Origin: Bolinopsis microptera
Lineage: Eukaryota; Ctenophora; Tentaculata; Lobata; Bolinopsidae
Reading direction: 5' to 3'
Length of the DNA stretch: 60,000 nucleotides
Assembly: GCF_026151205.1 (NCBI RefSeq)
Contig: NC_087084.1
Location: 10,755,453-10,815,452, forward strand
Numbering within the stretch: the stretch's first letter is position 1; every line of letters begins with the position of its first letter. The translations under genes were made by a program, and so were the position numbers. The notes under the pieces were generated by a model. The model had not been told where the DNA came from. It saw nothing but the letters and a program-made list of their open reading frames with translations, and made no database searches. Shown here piece after piece: positions 47,888 to 58,200 of the stretch.

Positions 47888-50357
47888 TAACATTGTTAGT
47901 TACCATAGTAACATTGTTAGTTGCCATAGTAACATTGTTAGTTGCCATAGTAACATTGTTAGACTTGTAGCGGAACGGGGAGTTGTGAGTGTTCATTGAG
48001 TTGACAGTAGAATCTGGAGTGGGTTCCCCAACAGACTGAATCACAGAACTGTTGACTGGTTTAGTTTGATGGTTTTCTAGAACGCATATGATGCTAGAAG
48101 ACGGTGAGGCAACTGTAGATTTGTTCTTGTCTGATATGGGAGACGTGATGCCCGTATAAGGGGTGTCACGTGTCAAATCAGAACTGTTGTTGCCCGTATA
48201 AGGGGTGTCACGTGCCAAATCAGAGCTGTTGTTGCCCGTATAAGGGGTGTCACGTGTCAAATCAGAGCTGTTGTTGCCCATATAAGGGGTGTCACGTGTC
48301 AAATCAGAGCTGTTGTTGCCCGTATAAGGGGTGTCACGTGTCAAATCAGAGCTGTTGTTGTCTGAGATAGTTAAAGTTTTACATTCAGTGTGAGCAGTTG
48401 CTTTCTTTGCCTCCTCTCTAGCGTATCTCTCAGGGTACAATATCGGGTAAACGTCTCTGTGGTTCTTCTCGTAGTGCCTCCGCAAGTTCTGGGAGTAAGC
48501 CGTTCTGAACACACAAGATTGACATGACAATGTTTTCTCCTTGGGAGGTCTCGCTTCTTTTGGAGGTGTTTGTACAACAACTCTCTCAGAAACAAGAGTG
48601 ACGGGGTTCCCATGGTTACCACCAGAGTCCTCCACTGGACTAGCTTGTGGAGAAGCTTGCAGAGGTTGCCGGTGAATCCTATTAACATGTTTCTCAAGAC
48701 TTTGCTCACTGTTGGTTCTGAATTTGCAATACTGACATACCACATTGTTCAGAATCAAATTGTTTGGCGTTGCGGCCAGGCCTTTAAACTTATCCCGATG
48801 TTTCTTTTGGGCGTGTCTGCGGAGGTTATAGCTAGAGTTTGTGGTGAACTCACAGTACGGGCAGGGAACAGTAGGAGTGGAGGTGACCTCTATCATCTCC
48901 GGGTGCCTGTTCTTGATGTGACGTTTCAGGTTACCTAGAGTCATCTTCTCGTTACAATATTGACAGATAACCCCGTTATCTTCCCTCACCTCCTGCTGCT
49001 GCTCCTTGTGCCGGTTCTTGATGTGTCTCTTCAGGTTGAACGTGGTGGTTGTTTTAAATTCGCAGAATTCACAGTGGAAGTTCTTCTCCTTAGGGCTGCA
49101 TTTAATGCTGTCTATCTTGTCCTGGATCACATAGGACATGTCCTGGCGCCGTTTGCCAGCGCACTTTGGTCGCCCGATCACAGTGGTGGAAGTAAAGGTG
49201 GGGGATGAGTCGGGCGGTAAAAACTCTAAACTCTCAAAATTACCAGACTCGACACAGCTAGCGCGCAAGTCGATCTTACCAGGACAAGCAGGCTTATTTA
49301 CTTTCTTAACCGCCACTTCAGGCTCACTGAACTTCCTGTCAAAGTCAAATGTGTTCAAGTGACCAAACTTCATGTGGTTGTTAACCTCGGACGGTTTCTG
49401 AGATTTGAAAGGGCAGTACCTGCACAGATGGAACCCATCCAGAATATCCTTCTGCCTTGAAGGAGTCATCATCATGGGCTGCAGACTAGTGTTTGTAGGG
49501 TGTCTACGTGGCATGTCCGTGGTAGGTGGCGTGTGTGATACTGCTTCTTGAGTAACCATGGTAACATTGTTAGTTGCCATGGTAACCGTAGTATCTTGAG
49601 GAGGAACAAAGCCCATTCGTACAGGAATGTTCCCTGAAGTCAGCTGATATTTGGGATGCTTCTCTCGAAAGTGTTTCTCTATGTCCTCTACAGCGTATAT
49701 AATATTGTTGCAGAGCAGACATGTGTAGCACTTTGGAGGCCGCAGAGTACACTGGAAATCCAGGTGGGTCTTAATATCATCCTGCATTTTAGTCTTGAAG
49801 GAGCAGTAGTTGCAGGAGTAAACAGGGGCGTGGTTAACTTTAACATGCAGAGCAAGAGCATCAGTACTAACAGCCACGAAACTACACAACTGACACTGCA
49901 GGGAGTTGTGAGCAGAGGAGGACTGGTTGCTAGGGGTGACGAACCTAGCCATGTTAACCTGCTGGTTGCAGGCTATCAGATCAGCAGTAGAGAGTTGAGG
50001 TGAAATGAGCCGGACAGTTTGTCCAGGATACACCATGTTCACCAGATCAGAGTTTATCATCAACTGCTGACCCATTCCAGCAGGTCGTGCGAAAATAAGA
50101 GTACCTTTAGGAATAGCAGGGGGTCCCTGTATCTGGCAGATAGTTTCGTGATATCTCAGCCATCTGAGATGTCTGGACTGGTAGCCACATATCTGACACA
50201 TAAAGGGCTCTCCTTTAATGTTCACCAGTTTTATCACTTTGGGCTGGAAGTCAGCTTCATTATAGGATGCATCGTATACCTCTTCTTTTATTTCTTCTTT
50301 GATGTCTGACTCCTCCTTAGGGCACGTGATGCCCATATAAGGGCACGTGATGCCCAT
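47850..50357 (-). CDS. C2H2 zinc-finger protein, C-terminus cut by LINE
   Basis: 835 codons from ATG 50357; about ten C2H2-type fingers, e.g. CQICGYQSRHLRWLRYH, CEFCEFKTTTTFNLKRHIKNRH, CQYCNEKMTLGNLKRHIKNRH, CQSCVFRTAYSQNLRRHYEKNH. A likely nuclear DNA-binding protein. The N-terminus is a duplicated MGITCP peptide. After the fingers come five 14-residue repeats (NNSSDLTRDTPYTG, DNA 48158-48362) and a TMATNNV coding minisatellite. The last 12 residues (RGIGRL...) come from the LINE, which supplies the stop. Without the LINE the frame would run on into 44351-44053 for about 922 aa in total. Family member not identified. Confidence 0.85.
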   Translation of the reverse strand: MGITCPYMGITCPKEESDIKEEIKEEVYDASYNEADFQPKVIKLVNIKGEPFMCQICGYQSRHLRWLRYHETICQIQGPPAIPKGTLIFARPAGMGQQLMINSDLVNMVYPGQTVRLISPQLSTADLIACNQQVNMARFVTPSNQSSSAHNSLQCQLCSFVAVSTDALALHVKVNHAPVYSCNYCSFKTKMQDDIKTHLDFQCTLRPPKCYTCLLCNNIIYAVEDIEKHFREKHPKYQLTSGNIPVRMGFVPPQDTTVTMATNNVTMVTQEAVSHTPPTTDMPRRHPTNTSLQPMMMTPSRQKDILDGFHLCRYCPFKSQKPSEVNNHMKFGHLNTFDFDRKFSEPEVAVKKVNKPACPGKIDLRASCVESGNFESLEFLPPDSSPTFTSTTVIGRPKCAGKRRQDMSYVIQDKIDSIKCSPKEKNFHCEFCEFKTTTTFNLKRHIKNRHKEQQQEVREDNGVICQYCNEKMTLGNLKRHIKNRHPEMIEVTSTPTVPCPYCEFTTNSSYNLRRHAQKKHRDKFKGLAATPNNLILNNVVCQYCKFRTNSEQSLEKHVNRIHRQPLQASPQASPVEDSGGNHGNPVTLVSERVVVQTPPKEARPPKEKTLSCQSCVFRTAYSQNLRRHYEKNHRDVYPILYPERYAREEAKKATAHTECKTLTISDNNSSDLTRDTPYTGNNSSDLTRDTPYMGNNSSDLTRDTPYTGNNSSDLARDTPYTGNNSSDLTRDTPYTGITSPISDKNKSTVASPSSSIICVLENHQTKPVNSSVIQSVGEPTPDSTVNSMNTHNSPFRYKSNNVTMATNNVTMATNNVTMVTNNVRGIGRLPLTLFL
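48158..48362 (-). repeat. Coding 42-bp repeat (x5) with CACGTG and CCTTATANGG words
   Basis: Five units of 42 bp (minus strand: CAACAGCTCTGATTTG, ACACGTGACACCCCTTATACGGG) encode NNSSDLTRDTPYTG. Every unit contains an E-box CACGTG. One unit has CCTTATATGG, which fits the CArG-box consensus. The start of the gene (50325-50357) is built from a related CACGTG/CCTTATATGG unit. Confidence 0.95.
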
Positions 50358-50358
50358 A

Positions 50359-50480
50359 TTCAGTCGAATATAAAAACTACTTTTCTAACTGTATCTGAGC
50401 ATATGTTACAGACTAGTTATTTAAACGTTTTACTTGTGTTTGATTACTGAGTTTGTCTGAATAATTATCTTTTAAAGGGA
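50359..50480. repeat. Dispersed repeat, copy 2, directly upstream of the zinc-finger gene
   Basis: Same family as 18076-18236. It forms the immediate 5' flank of the zinc-finger start codon, so a repeat may supply the promoter or leader. Confidence 0.85.
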
Positions 50481-51254
50481 TCATGAAGTGTCCCCGACTT
50501 AATCGTCAAAACATTTCACATATACTTTCACATAGAAACAATAATATAAGAATAGGGCTCGGAATTCCCAGATTCGTAACTTAATTATGCATGTGTCGCG
50601 TGCAAAATGGATACTACTTCGAAGAAAATTAGACGAGTAACATCCGTCAAGTACACATCAATACACTACGCGTGCCACATATAAATTGTTACTGGGCCGC
50701 GCTCAGCCTGTCATTCCGCCGAATCTCTATTCGTTTATGAACATAATAGCCTGAGGTCCCCTGGTAAAATATTCTGGGGTCCCCAGGTAAGGTATAACAA
50801 ATTTGGTACTGTGAAAATTCTTACAGTCTCTAGATCGAAAACAATGCACAATGGTACACAAATTTTGAAAATCCGAGCAAGTTTATTTTTATCGTGCACC
50901 CCCTACTACATCATACATTGGTCAAATAAATCGTTAACGGGTGACACTCGTAAAATATTTGCAATTTGTTTTAAACATATACTCATATATATTATATATA
51001 CCGTCGACGAGTCCAAAGCTCGGCGCGCGTTTTGGTAGATTATACTCAGTATATAACTTTACTGGCTGGCAATATTATTATTACTACAGGTGAAATTGCG
51101 TCTTCACAGCTTGTCGGTTCTAACTAATTCGCTCGCCCAAAAATTTCACGTGACTTAGGTTTTTATGGTTTTACAGCCGTACACAACGGTTTTACATAAA
51201 CCCTAATCCCAACCCTAACCCTAACGACCATAACCCTTGTCACGTTGAGCTCCG
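50481..51254. other. Repeat mosaic, left part
   Basis: Contains copy 1 (50689-50790) of a short TTACTGGGCCGCGCTCAGCC...CCAGGTAA family and a B-family word set (CGTTAACGGGTGACACTCG ... CGTCGACGAGTCC, 50933-51015). An AACCCTAACCCTAAC interstitial telomere-like word lies near 51212. No gene. Confidence 0.7.
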
Positions 51255-51600
51255 CGCGCGCTCGTAAGTTCATTGCATTTTTTTGCACGTTTCAAACATT
51301 CCAAGAATACAATTGCACCACGTAATACAATTCAGCCAATCAGAGAAGAAGAATCCGTAAAGTTAAAACTGCGCACTTTTATAAGGCCCAAAATTAAACT
51401 TTTCGCGATAATGCAAAATTTAAATTGTCCCAAATTGTGCTCCTGTGGAGTTAACTTTAGTTTTACGAGACGAAAATTTTGTTGAAAACCAAAACTTTCT
51501 ATTTCTTTTACTTTTGAAGTTCAAGTTGAAAACCAAAACTTTCTATTTCTTTTACTTCTGAAGTTCAAAGTTAGACCCCTATCAGTATGAGTAAGGTTTC
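51255..51600. repeat. Direct repeat unit C, copy 1 (empty site)
   Basis: Runs from GCGCGCTCGTAAGTTCATTGCA to CCCCTATCAGTATGAGTA. Copy 2 is 52305-52700. A 45-bp internal tandem duplication (GTTGAAAACCAAAACTTTC...) lies at 51481-51570. The word AGTTTTAC at 51459-51466 is single here, but duplicated around a 90-bp insert in copy 2. Confidence 0.85.
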
Positions 51601-52304
51601 CTGGGGCCATATACAATATAACCAACGCGCAGTTTAACTAGATTTTTTAAAGCTTACACTTTGACAAAGTCAAAACATAAATCGCCACCAACTAAGTCAA
51701 ATTTAAACTTTAAAATACCAAAAGAACCTAAAAAATGTTGTCAACACAAAAGGGGGCCTTCGGGATGGCCGGGGTTGTAAAAACGCGATCTTCACCCTCA
51801 AAATCGACTTTTAAAATTTCATACTTTTCCCCGTCAAAATAAGCCTTATAGTTATATTGAAATATCCCCCCCCCCCCCTTCTCAACTTCCTACCCCCTTT
51901 CCTGTAATCTCTTCTTCTGCAGCTTTCCTGAACTCTCGCGGCTCTCTCATGCCCAGCAAACTTTACTGGCTGGCGATATTACTACAGGTGATTACGTCTT
52001 CACAGCTTGTTACTGGGCCGCGCTCAGCCTGTCATTCCGCCAAATGAACATAATAGCCTGGGGTCCTCAGGTAACACAGCTTGTTGATTGTAGGTTTACA
52101 ACCTACCAGGTTACCTGAGGACCCCAGGCTATTATGTTCATTAACATAACCGAATAAAGATTTGGCGGAATGACAGGCTGAGCGCGGCCCAGTAACCTAC
52201 CAGGACGCGCGCCGAGTTGGACTCGTCGACGGTCCAATATATGGAACAGATATTTTACGAGTATCACCCGTTAAACTTAACTTATTGAGCTCCACGCGCG
52301 CTCG
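51601..52304. other. Repeat mosaic, middle part
   Basis: Includes copies 2 (52010-52074, plus) and 3 (52111-52195, minus) of the TTACTGGGCC...GGTAA family as a close inverted pair, and an inverted B-family unit at 52200-52282. No gene. Confidence 0.75.
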
Positions 52305-52700
52305 TTATGCGTAAGTTCATTGCATTTGCACGCTTTGAACATTCCAAGAATGCAATTGCACCGCGTACCACGTAATACAATTCAGCCAATCAGAGAACAA
52401 GAATCTGCAAAGTTAAAGCTGCGCACTTTTATAAGGCCCAAAATAAAACTTTTCGTGATAATTCAAAATCTAGGTTGTCCCAAATTGTGCTCCTGGAGAA
52501 GTAACTTTAGTTTTACTTGTCATAAGTTGTATGACCCGCCGCGCCTCCCCCTGTATCGTCACTATAGTGAAGCGACAGTGGGCCTGGGGGTCACCACGTG
52601 ATACAAAGTTTTACGAGACGAACATTTTGTTGAAAAGCAGAACTTTCTATTTCTTTTACTTCCGAAGTTAGGCCCCTATCAGTATGCAGTATGGTTTTCT
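52305..52700. repeat. Direct repeat unit C, copy 2
   Basis: Same order as 51255-51600, plus the 90-bp insertion at 52517-52606. Confidence 0.85.
52517..52606. mobile_element. 90-bp MITE with 8-bp target duplication and a paralogous empty site
   Basis: AGTTTTAC flanks it (52509-52516, 52607-52614). Copy 1 of the host repeat has this word once, giving the pre-insertion state. Ends TTGTCATAAGTTGTATGACC and GGTCACCACGTGATACAA are imperfect inverted repeats. The right end CCACGTGATACAAAGT closely matches part of the 41-bp satellite unit (CCACGTGACACAAAGT). Confidence 0.75.
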
Positions 52701-52704
52701 GGAC

Positions 52705-52835
52705 AAACCTACTAATTGTAGCGCGATGCACTACTGGGTCGCGCGCGCATCCAATAATGCTTCTCGCAACCACATGCAGATCGGCGAGATGCGAAGGATT
52801 GACATCGTGAATCAAACCTACTAATCAATTGTCAA
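52705..52835. repeat. Outer inverted repeat, left arm (pairs with 54150-54290)
   Basis: Contains GTAGCGCGATGCACTACTGG, CTTCTCGCAACCACATGCAG and GCGAAGGATTGACATCGTG. The reverse complement, with few changes, lies at 54150-54290 on the other side of the foldback element. Confidence 0.85.
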
Positions 52836-52955
52836 TTTTTACCATGCATGAATCCTATTTATTTATAAAAAACATACTAGTATGCAGTATGTAAATATAT
52901 GCACTCTTTCCAGTCACACTTTTCACTCAAAAGAATTAATGGTACAATACAAATA

Positions 52956-54139
52956 GGCAACTTGGTCGTTTAGCTCCGGACAGTCTATGCAACGTCTATG
53001 CAACGTCCATGCAACAACAAAAGAACCGTCTATGCAACGTCTATGCAACGTCCCTGCACAATGAACACTCTATGCACACTCCCTGCACGGTCAGTCTATG
53101 CAACGTCTATGCAACGTCTATGCAACGTCTATGCAACGTCCCTGCACAGTACCATATGAACACCGGCTACTAGCCGGCTAGTAGCCACTTTTGTAATAAC
53201 AGCTCCTCAACTTCACATTACCAACCGGCTACTAACCGGCACTTGAAAAGTGGTCACTAGCCGGCTACTAACCGGCTACTAGCCGGCTAGTGACCACAAA
53301 GTGGCTACTAACCGGCTACTAAGCGGTCACTAGCCGGCTATTAGCCGAGCTCTAAAGCAGACCTACTAGTAGCCGGTTCCAAACCGGCTACTAGCCGGCA
53401 CTTAGAAAGCGGTCACTAGCCGGTTTGGAACCGGCTACTAGTAGGTCCGCTTAAGAGCCGGCTAGTGACCGGTTAGTAGCCGGTTAGTAGCCACTTGGTG
53501 GTTACTAGCCGGTTAGTAGCCGGTTAGTAGCCGGCTAGTGACCGCTTTCTAAGTGCCGGTTAGTAGCCGGTTGTTAATGTGAAGTTGAGGAGCTGTTATT
53601 ACAAAAGTGGCTAATAGCCGGCTAGTGACCGCTTAGTAGCCGGTTAGTAGCCACTTGGTGGTTACTAGTAGCCGGTTAGTAGCCGGCTAGTGACCGCTTT
53701 TCAAGTGCCGGCTAGTAGCCGGTTTAGAACCGGCTACTAATAGGTCTGCTTTAGAGCTCGGCTAATAGCCGGCTAGTGACCGCTTAGTAGCCGGTTAGTA
53801 GCCACTTTGTGGTCACTAGCCGGCTAGTAGCCGGTTAGTAGCCGGCTAGTGACCACTTTTCAAGTGCCGGTTAGTAGCCAGTTGTTAATGTGAAGTTGAG
53901 GAGCTGTTATTACAAAACTGGCTACTAGCCGGCTAGTAGCCGGCTAGTAGCCGGTGTTCATATGGTACTGTGCAGGGACGTTGCATAGACGTTGCATAGA
54001 CTGACCGTGCAGGGAGTGTGCATAGAGTGTTCATTGTGCAGGGACGTTGCATAGACGTTGCATAGACGGTTCTTTTGTTGTTGCACGGACGTTGCATAGA
54101 CGTTGCATAGACTGTCCGGAGCTAAACGACCAACTTCCC
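52956..54139. mobile_element. 1184-bp foldback element with 8-bp target duplication
   Basis: Ends GGCAACTTGGTCG and CGACCAACTTCCC are inverted (two mismatches), and TACAAATA flanks both sides (52948-52955, 54140-54147). Almost the whole element is inverted repeat. The outer arms carry GTCTATGCAACGTC units; the centre is a maze of palindromic GCCGGCTAGTAGCCGG units. The 8-bp duplication suggests hAT-type mobilisation. No ORF. Confidence 0.8.
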
Positions 54140-54149
54140 TACAAATACA

Positions 54150-55058
54150 TCGTAGGGAAAATTGATCGTGCGTGGTTATTGATTCACAATGTCAATCCTT
54201 CGCATCTCGCCGATCTGTGGTTGCGAGAAGCATTATTTGATGCGCGCGCGACCTAGTAGTGCATCGCGCTACAAGCGTGGTTATTAACCCAGGAGACCGT
54301 ACTGCCTGGCGGGCTTGCTATAGAGGTGATCATTTTTTGATAGCATGTTTGATGTTTGTCGTCGCGCGTGCAGCGTGACGTATTGGCATTGCTCGCTCCT
54401 CGCGCGCACGCGTTTTACATTTTGAATTCAGCCATATATGAAATAAGCTCGAGTATCAATGACAATATCATGATACACGTTCTTCGTTCTATACTTTTTT
54501 TTCTTGATACACGTTGTTAACGGGTGATACTCGTAAAATATCTGTTCCATATATTGACCGTCGACGAGTCCAACTCGGCGCGCGTCCTGGTAGGTTGTAA
54601 ACCTACAATACACGTTGTAACCCCTTTGGCTTTTGATCGTGCGCGATGGCCCCCGGCCACAGAAGGCATTTTCTCCGGCTGTAATATTAATTCGTTTTTA
54701 CTTACAGTTATACGTTTTACAATTCTCTCTAATCTCAAATTTTGTGAATAATGATATAATCCAAAAAGTAAAATAAATGTCTTATAACTGATTAGATAGA
54801 TATTGCACGGAAATAATTAATTGTAATAGCATGAGCATAAATAATTTAAATAAAACACAGCTAAATTATGCATGACTCGTATCAAGTTGGAGTATGACTT
54901 TCATATTATAATCTGCTTTACAGGATGTGAAATCCAAAACCAAATCACTTATATTAATCTTAGCATTTCTGTAAGTATAGAAAATCCAGAAATATAAGTA
55001 TAAACACCTATGGTCTGTAGCTTGGTATGGTCGCTTTGATTTTCGTTGTGGCCTGGGC
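54150..55058. other. Repeat mosaic, right part
   Basis: Holds the right arm of the outer inverted repeat (54150-54290) and a B-family unit in direct orientation (54513-54600: TTAACGGGTGATACTCG...). The rest is AT-rich with no gene seen. Confidence 0.7.
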
Positions 55059-55169
55059 TTACTGGGCGACGCTCAGCCTATCATTCCGCCGAATCTATAT
55101 TCGAAATCTATCCGAATCTCTATTCATATGTTTATGAACATAATATAATAGCCTGGGGTCTCCAGGTAA
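55059..55169 (+). repeat. TTACTGGGC...CCAGGTAA family, copy 4
   Basis: A diverged copy (TTACTGGGCGACGCTCAGCC) of the family at 50689, 52010 and 52111. Ends TTAC and GTAA suggest a short inverted terminus. Confidence 0.8.
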
Positions 55170-55217
55170 GGCATATCATATGGCAACTTTTGAGAGCACA
55201 ACGTGACAATTATCAGT

Positions 55218-58200
55218 TCACAGATTGCAGTTTTCTATTTTGGTATGAATAATTGCCACTTCGTTACTTGTGTCCCACTCATCTTGCTCGTGCAAAATGT
55301 TCAAATATTTCGGTTCCAGAGCTTGTTTCAGCTTGTTCACCACATCGGGGCACCTTGTCTTAATGAGGGCCCTCACAACCGCCAGCAGTACGAAAACCAG
55401 AGCAAGACAAAGTGAGGGAATAATGACATGGAGGCGGTTAAAAGGAGTTTTAAAGGATACACAAGAGGACCAGGGAGAGGTGGAATAACCATTAGTAGAC
55501 TGGACTCGCAAGGAGTACGTGGTGAACGTGTCCAGGTGTTCCAATCTGGACAGTGGGATCTGGAGTTTAACCAGGTTGTATGAGGGGAGGGGTAGGGCGG
55601 AGAAACACCCATCTCCTGGAAAAAGCTCCAGGTAAGTCTCAACTCCATCTGAAACGTTAGTCGTGACCAACTCAACGTGTGTTAAACTAATGGTTGTCAT
55701 GGTGACTACAGGTCGTTTCCGGAGCTCCACGTGCTTGGTGACGAGAGTGAGGTTGGTAGTGTTGGTGCTGCATCCTATTGAGTTACAGGCTGTCACTGAC
55801 ACGTTGTACTGGGTCGCTTGGTATAGCTTTGTCAGCATCACGTCCTCCGAGTACCTCTTAACAGACCATTCCTTGATCTCTTCGGACCGGTTGGATTTAG
55901 AGGTAACGCGCACGGTGAAGAAGACGAAACTGTCGTGCCACTGCGGCTGTTGGAAGGTGGCCCAAGTTAAATTCAACAATGTTGTTTCTCTGATAACACT
56001 GATTTTACCAACACTCGAGGTTGGGATCGCGGAGGTTGTTCTGAAGACTTGAGGGTCAGTTAAAGGGGTCTGATAAGGGCTCATTACATGCCACGTGTAG
56101 TTGTGATAAGGGGTGAGATGGTTAAAACTAACTGAGTTGTTAGAGGTGAGTAGAGGAGGGTGCTCAGAGAGACTCACCACGTACTGTCCTTGGTAGATGT
56201 GGAAATGTCCGAGTAGAGTGAGAAGTTCCCAGGTTAGGGACGCTGATGTGGCTGACACTGTTGTAGAGGCTCTGTAGGATCTTATAGGCTTCTCCACGTG
56301 AACATACACCGGGGAACTAATGTAAACTACATCGTAACTAATGGAGCATTGGTAGTACCCACCGTCTGATATCAGGGGATACTTTAAAATGATATGGATC
56401 GCTTCATCTGTCATTTCTAACTTGGTTTTCCAATTGTTCAGTAATCTAATAGAGTTTCTGTAGCACTGGAAATCTGAACTCATGGAGTTATAAACGGTGA
56501 ATGTTACAACCGTTTCATCTGAGGGACTGGTAGTGGGGACGTGAACGCCTGGTTTAATAATCGGTGGGATTTTAAGGTCTGTTGTGAATTCTATGACAAA
56601 TAAAGGGAGAGTAGCGTAGCTGTAGTGGGTGGAGAAACTATTGTTGTGAGTGATTCCTGCATAGTTCTGCTCGGCGAGAATAACAGGATTGTTGTACATA
56701 GCATTGAAGCCAAAGTCGAAGGAATCAAAGATGGGGTAGTAGTAGAAGTAGATGCCGCGCGGTTGAGGGTAGAAAACCTCGTCGTAGAAAGCCGGTCTTG
56801 TTGTGTTCAGCTTCCAGAGCTCGTACTCAGTCATTTCTCTTTTTAGCTCTTTCATGGAACCTGTTTTGAAATTTTGGTAAGATCAAAATATTTGGCCAGT
56901 AGAAAATAACTTATTTGTGAAGACTGAAGATTCATACGATTATGATAATGATATGGCTACCCACTACGGTGTTCATACTTCATATTATTTATAGTTTTAG
57001 CCGTTCAGCATTTTTATTATATAAGAACTATATGCTGTTTTATATCAAGTAGACCTATTTATACCGTCAAATCATCGCCATAAGGTCCAACAGTCAACAC
57101 CAGTATATGGACGATAATGGCATTTTTTAGTATTTTAAAAACATAATAATTTGTTACTTACCTAAGTGTTCATCCTCTGTTTCGTTCAAATCGAAGATTT
57201 CGGTTCTACGTGACATAACATAATACTTCTGATTATTCGCCTCCCCACTCAAATCCTTCCTGTTTAGTAAAAGATATTTGGTTCAAACTAACGTTCCTTT
57301 ATAAGATATGTCGCGGTATTTCCGTATTCTTTGATCTTTCACACCCCAGTGAAACTTGTGTTCGTTAAAACGGCACAGTTCCAGAAGTTAAGAAAGTCCG
57401 GTAAATAAATTTGCAAGTTGCAACGTAAGACTGTGCAAAATAACTGGTCTAGTAATCATTTGTCAAAGCAGCTTCAGGGATTAACGTTTTACTGTAAAGG
57501 TACTTAAAATTGGCTCATGTCCAAACCTGACTGTTATAAGGATGGGGGTTGAAGCGAGATTGCCACAAACGTTCCGTGCTTCACATCTGGGAGGAGAAAA
57601 GTTTTAAATTTTGATTGAGGGCATGGTTGGTGGCAACAGTCTATGCTGAACATTTGATTATATTATTATTACGAGGATGTCATGTAGAGAGAGAATGAGG
57701 GGGCAGGGGGGGGGGGGGGGGGGGGGGTACCATTCAAATATTGAGATCTTAGAGGGGTTTTTTTCAGTCTAGTTTTAAGTTTAAACTGATACATATTTGT
57801 AGACGATAACAATTAACAATTGTAATTCCCATTTCAGTTGAAATTAATAATCTTACTATATATAAAGCGAGACGATATATATATATATTTATTTATCCGT
57901 GCCATTTTACTGACACCACGGCATCAACTTTAACGCGAATTTCTGCAAAAACCGTCAAAGATATACAACTGAAACTTTTTTGACTGGGTCAAATGCTTTA
58001 ATGGCCTCCAAATCAGCATGAAAAAATAAAAAATTGGCCAAGAAATAGGAGTTTTAGAGCCCAAAATTTGGTACCCCAAGTGGTGTCAAAAACGCGAATT
58101 AAATAGGTAATAATTGTTTTAGTCTTTTGAGTCTTGACACAATTTTAGGGTTAGACGGGTTCCTGCTAGTAATAATAATTAATAACTCCTACCTATACCA

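Noticed and set aside
54047-54751. Short frames in the repeat mosaic
   Set aside because: They run across inverted-repeat boundaries and have no domain.
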